Part shown: positions 1 through 8,219 of the stretch, in pieces
How the letters are laid out: each line of letters opens with the position of its first letter
Numbering within the stretch: the stretch's first letter is position 1
Source of the DNA: Streptosporangiaceae bacterium
GTDB taxonomy: Bacteria; Actinomycetota; Actinomycetes; Streptosporangiales; Streptosporangiaceae
Assembly: GCA_030041135.1 (NCBI GenBank)
Contig: JASHOL010000469.1
Coordinates: 1-49,728, forward strand
DNA length: 49,728 bases
Reading direction: 5' to 3'
The notes under the pieces: model-generated
The model's database searches: none
The model's input: the letters and a program-made list of their open reading frames with translations, nothing else
Told to the model about the DNA's origin: nothing
Made by a program: the position numbers and the translations under genes

Positions 1-3
1 ACC

Positions 4-62
4 CGGGCGCGGCGAGCTGCGGGTCCGGGCGCGGCGAGCTGCGGGTGCGGGCGGCGAGCTGC
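4..62. repeat. Short tandem repeat, about 22-nt unit (cgggcgcggcgagctgcgggtc/g), two full copies and one truncated copy
   Basis: Direct reading: units at 4-25, 26-47 and 48-62. Confidence 0.85.
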
Positions 63-181
63 GCGCGGGAGCTGGAGGGCGAAGGCGGGGGTGGCGAGAC
101 GCTGAGCTGCCGGCACAGAGGCGGTCGCCGACCTGCGGCGCGCGGGCGCGAGCCGCGGTGGAACCGTGGTGCCAGGTGGCC

Positions 182-694
182 TTAGCTGCGGCGGTGCGCG
201 CCAGCTGGTCGGCTGGCCGTGGTGGCCGGCGTGAGGCTCTCCTGCTCGGGTGGACCGCCCTTCGAGGCGGCGGACGGCATCGTCCAGACCCACTTGCGGT
301 AGGACCAGAACCGGAACAGCGTACCGACGCCCGTGCCGATGACCAGGGCCATGTTGTACCAGAGCTTGCCGGTCAGGCCCCCGACGTCCTGGATCAGCCA
401 GATGCACCCGTAGTAGATCAGCAGGCCAATGCCGTTCAGTATGAAGAACATGACGCTGTCGCGGGTCGTGCCCTGCCCTTGGCGATGACTGAACGACCAG
501 TAGCGGTTGCCGATGTAGGTGGCGATAACGGCAACGATCGTCGCCACGGTAATCGCCCAGTACTTCCCGATCCCGTGTAGTGCATTCGCGATGCCGAAGG
601 TGAGGATCGCGCCGATGGCGCCGACTACGAGGAATTTAGCGCCCTCGTGAATGAGCTGCCGGAACCGTTTGTACAACTCGCGGATGGTGCTCAC
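182..694 (-). CDS. GtrA-like family membrane protein (ORF extends to 730; a GTG start near 694 fits better)
   Basis: FLVVGAIGAILTFGIANAL...YIGNRYWSF pattern and four hydrophobic segments. Confidence 0.75.
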   Translation of the reverse strand: MSTIRELYKRFRQLIHEGAKFLVVGAIGAILTFGIANALHGIGKYWAITVATIVAVIATYIGNRYWSFSHRQGQGTTRDSVMFFILNGIGLLIYYGCIWLIQDVGGLTGKLWYNMALVIGTGVGTLFRFWSYRKWVWTMPSAASKGGPPEQESLTPATTASRPAGAHRRS

Positions 695-850
695 CCTTGG
701 ACACGCCTCCCGATGCCCGAACGACCGCATTGTGACCTTGTGAGACTACCGTGTGAACGCTAGCAACCTTGCCACTTGGCCATGTTCTTACCCGCCTGGG
801 GCCGGAATTTCATTTCAGGACTGTCGGCGCCCGCCGGTAGTCTCACGGGC

Positions 851-1789
851 GTGCCCGATCCAGAAGTCCTCATCACAGCCCACGGCCTGACCAAGCGATT
901 CGGTGACTTCACCGCTGTCGACGGGATCGACTTCGAGCTGCGACGAGGCGAGGCGTTCGGGTTCCTCGGTCCGAACGGGGCGGGGAAGTCCTCGACGATG
1001 CGCATGATCGGATGCGTCTCGCCGCCGAGCGGCGGGGAACTGTCGATCTTGGGCATGAACCCGCTGGTCGACGGCCCGGCCATCCGGGCCCGGCTGGGCG
1101 TCTGCCCGCAGGACGACACCCTGGACATCGAGCTCACGGTCAAGGAGAACCTGCTGATCTACGGCCGCTACTTCGGCCTGTCCCGCAGCGTGATCGCCGA
1201 GCGGACCGCCAAGTTGCTGGACTTCGTGCAGCTCACGGAGCGGGCCGACGACCAGGTGGAGCCGCTGTCCGGCGGCATGAAGCGCCGGCTGACCATCGCG
1301 CGTTCCCTGATCAACGAGCCGGAGATCCTGATCCTCGACGAGCCAACCACCGGCCTGGACCCGCAAGCCAGGCACGTCGTCTGGGATCGCTTGTTCCGGC
1401 TGAAGCAGCAGGGCGTCACGCTGATCCTGACGACCCACTACATGGACGAGGCCGAGCAACTGTGTGACCGGCTGGTCGTCATGGACGGCGGCAAGATCGC
1501 CGCGGAAGGCTCGCCCCGCGAGCTGATTGAGACCTACTCGACTCCCGAGGTGCTCGAGCTCAGGTTCCACGTTTCCGATCATGAGCAGGCGGCCGAGAAG
1601 GTGGCCGACGCGCCCTCCGAGCGGATGGAGGTGCTGGCCGACCGGATCTTGCTCTACGTCGCTAACGGGGATGCCGCTCTGGCTACGGTGCGCAGCCTGG
1701 GCCTGGAGCCGCTGACCTCGCTGGTACGCCGCAGCACGCTGGAGGACGTCTTCCTGCGGCTGACGGGCAGGCGGCTGGAGGACGGATGA
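851..1789 (+). CDS. ABC transporter ATP-binding protein, DrrA/NodI-like
   Basis: Walker A GPNGAGKSS, signature LSGGMKRRL, Walker B LILDEPTTGLDP; GTG start at 851 (ORF from 776). Confidence 0.93.
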   Translation: MPDPEVLITAHGLTKRFGDFTAVDGIDFELRRGEAFGFLGPNGAGKSSTMRMIGCVSPPSGGELSILGMNPLVDGPAIRARLGVCPQDDTLDIELTVKENLLIYGRYFGLSRSVIAERTAKLLDFVQLTERADDQVEPLSGGMKRRLTIARSLINEPEILILDEPTTGLDPQARHVVWDRLFRLKQQGVTLILTTHYMDEAEQLCDRLVVMDGGKIAAEGSPRELIETYSTPEVLELRFHVSDHEQAAEKVADAPSERMEVLADRILLYVANGDAALATVRSLGLEPLTSLVRRSTLEDVFLRLTGRRLEDG

Positions 1790-2643
1790 CAGCGCCTGCC
1801 GTGCCGAGGGGCACCCCGTCCGCCGCGGAGACCGCTGAACTGCCAGGGACCAGGCCGGCCGTCGCGGGCCAGTGGGCGATGGCGATGCGCGCGTTCCGTT
1901 TCTGGCTGGTCAATTACCGGCGCACCTGGCGCGGGACGATGTACTCCAGCGTGCTCAACCCCGTGCTGTACCTGGGGGCCATGGGCCTCGGCCTGGGCAG
2001 CCTGGTCGACAAGCACCACAGCGCCAGCCTTGGCGGCGTCAGCTACCTGGCGTTCCTGGCGCCGGGCCTGCTCGCAGCGGCCGGCATGCAGACGGCCATG
2101 AACGAATCGACCTATCCCGTGATGGCCTCGGTCAAGTGGCTGAAGACCTATCAGGCGGCCGCCGCGTCCCCGCTGCGCCCAGGCGACCTGTTCCGCGGGC
2201 ACCTGATGTTCACCACGATGCGGCTGATCATGAACAGCATCATCTTCCTGGCGATCATGGCCGCGTTCGGGGCCGTCCGGTCGGCGTGGGTCGTCGCCGC
2301 GGTGCCGGTCGCCGTGCTCACCGGCCTGGCGTTCGCGGCGCCGATCGAGGCCTACGCCGTGACCAGGGAAAAGGAACAGGGCTTCGCGATGCTGTTCCGC
2401 TTCGGGATGATCCCGATGTTCCTGTTCTCTGGCACGTTCTTCCCGATCACCCAGCTCCCGGCCTGGATTCGGCCCCTGGCCTACATAACCCCACTCTGGC
2501 ACGGGGTCGCGCTGTGCCGGGCGCTGAGCCTGGGGACCGCCGGCCTGTGGTCGTCGGTCGGGCACCTTGCCTACCTAGCCGCGCTCACGTTGATCGGCCT
2601 GGTGGCCGGGTTCCGCACCTACCGGCGGCGGCTCTATGTCTGA
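1786..2643 (+). CDS. ABC-2 type transporter permease
   Basis: ATGA overlap with the ATPase gene; multiple TM segments; PMFLFSGTFFPITQLP motif. Confidence 0.9.
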   Translation: MTAPAVPRGTPSAAETAELPGTRPAVAGQWAMAMRAFRFWLVNYRRTWRGTMYSSVLNPVLYLGAMGLGLGSLVDKHHSASLGGVSYLAFLAPGLLAAAGMQTAMNESTYPVMASVKWLKTYQAAAASPLRPGDLFRGHLMFTTMRLIMNSIIFLAIMAAFGAVRSAWVVAAVPVAVLTGLAFAAPIEAYAVTREKEQGFAMLFRFGMIPMFLFSGTFFPITQLPAWIRPLAYITPLWHGVALCRALSLGTAGLWSSVGHLAYLAALTLIGLVAGFRTYRRRLYV

Positions 2644-3484
2644 GCTGTCTGAGCAGCTACGCGGGCTGCCGCTGCGGATCCTGCCCCCGCAGTTGCTGGC
2701 GGCCAGGGGCAGGCTCCTCGGCGGCCGGGGGAGCGGGCACCTGATCGAGCGCCACGCCCGTGCCTACCGGCACGCCTGGCTCATCCTGGTCTCCGGGTTC
2801 TTCGAGCCGCTGTTCTACCTGCTGTCGATCGGCATCGGCATCGGCGTCCTGGTCGGGAAGGTCACCGGGCCGGGCGGGCACCTGATCGGGTTCACCAGCT
2901 TCGTCGCCCCGGCGCTGCTGGCGACCTCGTCGATGAACGGGGCCGTGTTCGACTCGACGATGAACGTGTTCTTCCGCCTCAAGTACGCCAAGCTCTACGA
3001 CGCCGCGCTGGCCACGCCCATGCGGTCAGGTGACGTGGCCCTTGGCGAGATCAGCTGGGCGCTGATCCGCGGCGGCCTTTATGCCATTGCCTTCATGGTC
3101 GTCATGCTTGCGATGGGGCTGGTGCACTCGGCCTGGGCCGTGTTCGCGATTCCGGCGGCGCTGCTGATCGGCTTCGCGTTTGCCGGCGCCGGGATGGCGG
3201 CGACCACGTTCATCCGCAGTTGGCTGGACTTCGAGTTCGTCACGCTGACGACGCTGCCGATGTTCCTGTTCTCGACAACCTTCTACCCGCTCAGCGTCTA
3301 TCCGCGCCCGATCCAGTACGTCGTGGACTGCACGCCGCTCTACCAGGGCATCGCGCTGCTGCGCGGACTCACGCTCGGCTTCGTCGGGCCGGGCCTGCTC
3401 TGGCACGTGCTCTACCTGGCCGTCATGGGCACGACGGGCCTGGCGATTGCCGGCCGGCGGATCACCCGCCTGCTGCTGCGCTAG
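2636..3484 (+). CDS. ABC-2 type transporter permease (second subunit)
   Basis: Overlaps the preceding permease; PMFLFSTTFYPLSVYP motif. Confidence 0.9.
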   Translation: MSELSEQLRGLPLRILPPQLLAARGRLLGGRGSGHLIERHARAYRHAWLILVSGFFEPLFYLLSIGIGIGVLVGKVTGPGGHLIGFTSFVAPALLATSSMNGAVFDSTMNVFFRLKYAKLYDAALATPMRSGDVALGEISWALIRGGLYAIAFMVVMLAMGLVHSAWAVFAIPAALLIGFAFAGAGMAATTFIRSWLDFEFVTLTTLPMFLFSTTFYPLSVYPRPIQYVVDCTPLYQGIALLRGLTLGFVGPGLLWHVLYLAVMGTTGLAIAGRRITRLLLR

Positions 3485-3511
3485 CCCGCCCGCAGATGCC
3501 ACGATCGGCTC

Positions 3512-3636
3512 ATGATCGGACGGCTGCATCACACTGTGCTCGACTGCCCTGACCAGGAAGCGCCGGCGTGGCCAGATCCGCAGGTCACCCGTTCTGCCTG
3601 ATCCGGCTGTCGCGCTGGGCACCGCCGATCCCGTGA
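3512..3636 (+). pseudogene. Internally deleted VOC/glyoxalase-like gene remnant
   Basis: N-terminal MIGRLHHTVLDCPD in one frame and C-terminal GHPFCLIRLSRWAPPIP* in another frame within about 125 nt; both resemble the ends of actinobacterial VOC proteins. Confidence 0.7.
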
Positions 3637-3728
3637 AAACCCTTCAGGACGGGAACGAGGTGTGTCCCCGGCTCGGTGCGTGCCGACGGCGCGACTACTC
3701 CTGGGCGGCGGCCTGTGGGTCGCGTCGC

Positions 3729-4796
3729 TCAGGCCGGCGCCGCCGACCGGTCGGCCAGCGGGCGGCGGCGCAGTGCGACGTCGGCCAGGGCCGGCGGGGT
3801 CCAGATCTCGTTGGGGTTGTACAGGTCAGTTCCCGGGGGCACGATCTCGTCGATCCGGTCGAGGGTCTTGTCGTCCAGAGCGAGCCAGGACCCTGCCAGC
3901 AGGCTGTCCAGCTGGCTTAGTGTCCGCGGGCCGATGATGACCGATGTGATCGCCGGATGGGCCATGGTGAACGCCACCGCGAGCTGGGGGAGCGAGCAGC
4001 CAAGGTCCTCGGCCAGCTCCGCCAGCCGGCCGGCCGCCGCGTACTTCGCGGAATTGGCGGGCAGCGCGGGATCGAAGCGATGCGGCGCGAGCGCCGCGCG
4101 GCCTGCGGTCAGGTCGACGTCGTCGCCGCTGTTGTACTGGCCGGACAGGAAGCCCCAGGCCAGCGGCGACCACGTGAGCACTCCCATCCCCAGCCGCTGG
4201 CATAGCGGAAGCAGGGAAGTCTCGATCCCGCGAGCCAGCATCGAGTAGGGCGGCTGTTCGGTGCGCAGCCGCATGAGGCCGCGTCTTTCTGCGACGTGAT
4301 AGGCGTCCACGATGTGGTCAGGCGGGAAGGCCGAGCAGCCGAACGCGCGGATCTTGCCCGCGCGGACCAGGTCGGTCAGGACGGAAAGCGTCTCCTCGAT
4401 GTCGGTCGAGGCGTCGGGCCGGTGCACCTGATAGAGGTCGATCCAGTCGGTCCGCAGCCGGTGCAGGCTGTTATCGATCTCGGCGAGGATCCAGCGCCTG
4501 GAGTTGCCGCTGCGATTGGGCCCGTCGCCCATCTGGAAGTGCACCTTGGTGGCCAGCACGACCTCGTCCCGGCGGCCGGCGAGCGCCTCGCCGACGATCT
4601 GCTCGGACTCGCCGTCGGAGTACATGTCGGCGGTGTCGACGAAGTTGATCCCGTGGTCGAGGGCGGCGTGGATGATCCGGGCGCAGTCGTCGTGATCGGG
4701 GTTGCCGACTGCGCCGAACATCATGGCTCCGAGGCAGTACGCGCTCACCTGGATCCCGGTTCCGCCGAGAGTGCGGTAGGTCATGGGCATGGGCAT
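3729..4796 (-). CDS. Aldo/keto reductase
   Basis: YRTLGGTGIQVSAYCLGAMMFG, DTADMYSDGESE, DWIDLYQVHRPD. Confidence 0.92.
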   Translation of the reverse strand: MPMPMTYRTLGGTGIQVSAYCLGAMMFGAVGNPDHDDCARIIHAALDHGINFVDTADMYSDGESEQIVGEALAGRRDEVVLATKVHFQMGDGPNRSGNSRRWILAEIDNSLHRLRTDWIDLYQVHRPDASTDIEETLSVLTDLVRAGKIRAFGCSAFPPDHIVDAYHVAERRGLMRLRTEQPPYSMLARGIETSLLPLCQRLGMGVLTWSPLAWGFLSGQYNSGDDVDLTAGRAALAPHRFDPALPANSAKYAAAGRLAELAEDLGCSLPQLAVAFTMAHPAITSVIIGPRTLSQLDSLLAGSWLALDDKTLDRIDEIVPPGTDLYNPNEIWTPPALADVALRRRPLADRSAAPA

Positions 4797-4909
4797 GACG
4801 TTAGGTGCTGGAGCGCGCTCTAGGTCAAATTGATAATGCGGGCGGCGCCGGGCGCGCAATCCGCTCAGTTCGCCTGGTCGGCCCAGGCACGGTCGATGGG
4901 CCCCGCCGC

Positions 4910-6268
4910 TCAATCGCGGGCGAGCCGTTCCAGCCGTTCGTGCAGGGTCGCGACGTAGGTCTCTGACTCTGGCTTCATCAGCACGCTCCGCAGGATACGG
5001 GCCCCGTCGACGTCGATCGCCATGTCCGGGTGGCGGCGCACGAAGGCGTCGGCCGAGACGCGCAGCGTGCTCACGAAGACGGGCTCGGCCGCTGCCGTCA
5101 TGCCGCGCTTGAGGATGTCCTCGCTGGCGGCGTCGATGGCGGACAGGCTGGGCTCGGCCGGGTAGTAGCTAATGATGTCCAGTTCAGGCTGCTGATAGAG
5201 GCGCAGGACATCGGACGCCTCGAGCCGTCCGGCCCAGTCAAGCGCGGCCCTGCGCCCGGCCGCCAGCACCTGGCCGAGTCCGTCGGGCGTCGGCGGCAGC
5301 ACCCGCAGTGTCAGCCACAGCGCGGCGGCGCTCGCGCCGGCCCGCGAGCACTCGAGGCTGATCTCGCCCAGGTGCAGCTCGTCCGAGGTGAAGTACGTGT
5401 ACGGCGAGTCGTGGACGTAGAACCGGCCAGCGGACGGGTCGGCGAAGATTACCGCGCCGCAGCCATAGGGCTGCAGGCCGTGCTTGTGGGGATCGACGAC
5501 GACCGAGTCGCAGTCGCGGATCGCCAGCCACGGCGCCGGGTCGAGCCCGGCCGGGCCGTCCTGGCCGGCCAGCAGCGTGAAGAAGCCGCCGTACGCCGCG
5601 TCGACGTGCACGCGCACGCCGTGCCGCCGGGCGACCGCGAGCACCTCGTGAACTGGGTCGATCGCGCCGAGGCCGGTCGTGCCCGCGGTCGCGACCACGG
5701 TCCCGATCTCGCCGCGGGCGAGCAGCGCGTCCAGTTCGGCCACGTCGATCCGGCCGCGGTCGTCCACGCCCACCGCGGTCCCTGAGATCCCGAGCACGCC
5801 GCACATCCGGCTGTGCGTGTAGTGCGCCTCGGCGCTATAGGCGATCCCGCGGCCGGGGTGCAGTTCCCTGGCGACATACAGCGCCTCCAGGTTGGCGATC
5901 GTTCCGCTGGTGGTCAGGTGCCCCAGGTGCGGCTCGAATCCGAACATCACGGCCAGCTGCGCGACCACCTCCTTTTCCATCGGCCCGGTGACCGGACCGC
6001 CGTCAAGCGCGTGGTTGTTCGGGTTGATGAGCATGGCGGCCAGGTAGCCGACGACCGCGGCCGGGTGCGGGGGCTTGAGCATCTGGCCGGCGTAGGAGGG
6101 GTGAAAGAACGGGTAGTTGCCGGCCAGCCTGCGGATCAGCTCAGCGAAGGCCGGCCCGAAGTCCTCGTCGCTGACCTGGACCGAGTCATGCTGCCGGTAA
6201 TCGCCGAAGCTGCGCTGCCACTCTTCGATCGCGGACGCCGTACTGCTCAGCCAGCGCTCTAGCTCCAT
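4910..6268 (-). CDS. Pyridoxal-dependent (aromatic/acidic amino acid) decarboxylase family
   Basis: HVDAAYGGFF and DPHKHGLQPYGCGAVIF PLP-lysine motif. Confidence 0.9.
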   Translation of the reverse strand: MELERWLSSTASAIEEWQRSFGDYRQHDSVQVSDEDFGPAFAELIRRLAGNYPFFHPSYAGQMLKPPHPAAVVGYLAAMLINPNNHALDGGPVTGPMEKEVVAQLAVMFGFEPHLGHLTTSGTIANLEALYVARELHPGRGIAYSAEAHYTHSRMCGVLGISGTAVGVDDRGRIDVAELDALLARGEIGTVVATAGTTGLGAIDPVHEVLAVARRHGVRVHVDAAYGGFFTLLAGQDGPAGLDPAPWLAIRDCDSVVVDPHKHGLQPYGCGAVIFADPSAGRFYVHDSPYTYFTSDELHLGEISLECSRAGASAAALWLTLRVLPPTPDGLGQVLAAGRRAALDWAGRLEASDVLRLYQQPELDIISYYPAEPSLSAIDAASEDILKRGMTAAAEPVFVSTLRVSADAFVRRHPDMAIDVDGARILRSVLMKPESETYVATLHERLERLARD

Positions 6269-6305
6269 CGCTCACCTCGGGTCGCTCGGGGGTCTCGCAA
6301 GCAGC

Positions 6306-6333
6306 TTGACACATTCCTATATGGGAATATGAT
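6306..6333 (+). promoter_or_regulatory. Consensus-like sigma70 promoter (TTGACA-16-TATGAT) with an ATTCC-n6-GGAAT inverted repeat across spacer and -10
   Basis: Direct reading; the -10 ends 6 nt before the ATG at 6340. Confidence 0.7.
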
Positions 6334-6339
6334 TGCGGC

Positions 6340-6696
6340 ATGGCCAGGGCGGCGACGACGACCGACGCGTTCAACGCGGTCGCCGAGCCCCGGCGGCGGC
6401 AGATCCTTGACTTGCTCGCCGCCGGCGAGCTTCCGGTGAACGACCTCGTCGCCCGGCTCGGAGTCGCCCAGCCGCTGGTCTCCAAGCACTTGCGAGTGCT
6501 GCGGGAGGTGGGGCTGGTAGACGTGCGCGACGAAGGGCGGCAGCGCATGTACAGGCTCAACGGTGAGCCGCTCAAGCCGATCTACGACTGGGTGAGGGCC
6601 TACGAGCGGTCCTGGTCGACAAGGTTCGAGCGACTGGACGCGGTCCTGGCCGAGCTCAGGGAACAGGAGCAGGGAGATGACGGCAGTGACAGCTAG
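6340..6696 (+). CDS. ArsR-family winged-helix regulator
   Basis: FNAVAEPRRRQILDLLAAGELPVNDLVARLGVAQPLVSKHLRVLREVGLV. Confidence 0.93.
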   Translation: MARAATTTDAFNAVAEPRRRQILDLLAAGELPVNDLVARLGVAQPLVSKHLRVLREVGLVDVRDEGRQRMYRLNGEPLKPIYDWVRAYERSWSTRFERLDAVLAELREQEQGDDGSDS

Positions 6697-7165
6697 CAAC
6701 GCGGTAGTGGTGACGCTGCCGAGCGACACCGAGGTTCAGATCACGCGGGTGTTTGACGCGCCGCGGGACCTGATCTACCTGGCCTGGACGACGCCCGAGC
6801 TGGTCAGGCGGTGGTGGGCCGGGGACCAGGGCGAGATCAAGAGCATCGAGATCGACCTGCGCGTGGGCGGATCCTGGCGGTACGTGATGGTCGCCAACGC
6901 CGGATTCGAGGTCGCCTTCCACGGTCAGTACCTCGAGCTCGTGCCAGGCGAGCGGATCGTATCGACCGATGTGTTCGAGGGCATGCCGGGCGCCACGGCG
7001 ATCAGCACGACGACGCTGACCGAGCAGGACGGGCGCACGACGCTCTCGATCCTGGTGCAGCACACGAGCACGGAGAACCGGGACGCGCAGGTGGCCTCCG
7101 GTATGGAGGCCGGACTGCAGACCTCGCTGGCTAAGCTCGAGCGGGTGGCGAACTCGCTGCGCTGA
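6677..7165 (+). CDS. SRPBCC / AHSA1-like domain protein
   Basis: ITRVFDAPRDLIYLAWTTPELVRRWW; overlaps the ArsR gene, a common ArsR-SRPBCC arrangement. Confidence 0.92.
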   Translation: MTAVTASNAVVVTLPSDTEVQITRVFDAPRDLIYLAWTTPELVRRWWAGDQGEIKSIEIDLRVGGSWRYVMVANAGFEVAFHGQYLELVPGERIVSTDVFEGMPGATAISTTTLTEQDGRTTLSILVQHTSTENRDAQVASGMEAGLQTSLAKLERVANSLR

Positions 7166-7187
7166 TGGCGACCGGCAGCTGATCGCT

Positions 7188-8060
7188 TTAGCCGGCCGCG
7201 CCGAGCACAGCGCGCAGCCGGGCGGCGAACGCGGCTGGGCGGCTGGCGGCAACGAAATGGTCGGCTGGGAACTCGGCCAGCTCGACGCCCAGTTGCTCGG
7301 CGAGCGCGCGGGCGGTCTGGTAGGGCATGTGCTCCGGCAGTGACTGCGCGCCGATTCCGACGACTATGCGGGTGGACGCCGCTCGCAGGCCGGCCATGTC
7401 CGGCTTGTAGTTGCCGAGGTGCGGGATTAGCCAGCCTGCAAACAGCTCCAGGTTGCGCGAGACACGGGCCTCCGACTCGTCCTCGTCCGCGGTCGGCCCG
7501 GCGTCGTCCGCGCTCGGCTCGGTCTCGCCCGCGGTCGGCTCGTCCGGTCCAGGCCCGTCGCCAGGCCCGGCTCCGAACACGTACCCGACAAAGAAGTTCA
7601 GTGCCGGTTCCACTCCGTCCCGGCGGCAGATCTCCCCGACCTGCTCGTTGTTCGCCCGCCAGCGCTCGGCATCGGGAAGCAGCTCCGTCACCGGCGGTTC
7701 GTAGGCAACCAGCGTCCGTACTAGTCCCGGATGGCGAGCCACCAGCGCGAGGCCGTAGGTCGCTCCGCCGCTTGAGCCGAAGACGTCGGCCGGCCCGGTA
7801 CCGACCGCTTCGAGCAGGCGGCGGGCGTCCTCGGCGGCGAAATCGACGGTCAGGTCCTCTCGCGGTCCCGTCATCAGGCTCCTGGAGTTGCCCCGGCAGT
7901 CATACGTCACCACCGTGTAGCTGTCGGCCAGTTCCTCGGCGACGGGCCGGAAGCCCGAGGCGTCCGCGGGACCGCCCGCGATCATCAGCAAGACCGGACC
8001 GGACCCGCGCACCTCGTAGTACAGGGACCCGCCGGGAACCTCCAGCGTCGCGGCTTTCAT
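7188..8060 (-). CDS. Alpha/beta hydrolase
   Basis: GSGPVLLMIAGGPADASGF, DCRGNSRS, GSSGGATYGL nucleophile elbow. Confidence 0.85.
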   Translation of the reverse strand: MKAATLEVPGGSLYYEVRGSGPVLLMIAGGPADASGFRPVAEELADSYTVVTYDCRGNSRSLMTGPREDLTVDFAAEDARRLLEAVGTGPADVFGSSGGATYGLALVARHPGLVRTLVAYEPPVTELLPDAERWRANNEQVGEICRRDGVEPALNFFVGYVFGAGPGDGPGPDEPTAGETEPSADDAGPTADEDESEARVSRNLELFAGWLIPHLGNYKPDMAGLRAASTRIVVGIGAQSLPEHMPYQTARALAEQLGVELAEFPADHFVAASRPAAFAARLRAVLGAAG

Positions 8061-8219
8061 CAGTTGTCTCCTACCTGGGCGGCCACTCCCCAAGGAGAGC
8101 AAACTCACGTTGAATAGATCCAGTCAATGGCGGCGAGCCTCTTCATGCACAAGAAAGTGCTGAATGGCCGGATCTTGCTGCCACGAGCGGCGATGGCAGG
8201 GCGAGGGAAAGGCTGACGC

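Noticed and set aside
158-580. Plus-strand ORF of 140 aa
   Set aside because: Antisense to the GtrA-like gene, which has TM segments and family motifs.
815-1582. Long antisense ORFs opposite the ABC ATPase (and many similar elsewhere, e.g. 1654-2565, 29220-30290, 30672-32078)
   Set aside because: Typical high-GC shadow ORFs; composition rich in R, G, H and P, and the opposite strand carries clear family motifs.
3742-3755. Perfect palindrome GCCGACCGGTCGGC
   Set aside because: Lies inside the 3' coding end of the aldo/keto reductase; likely chance in GC-rich coding DNA.
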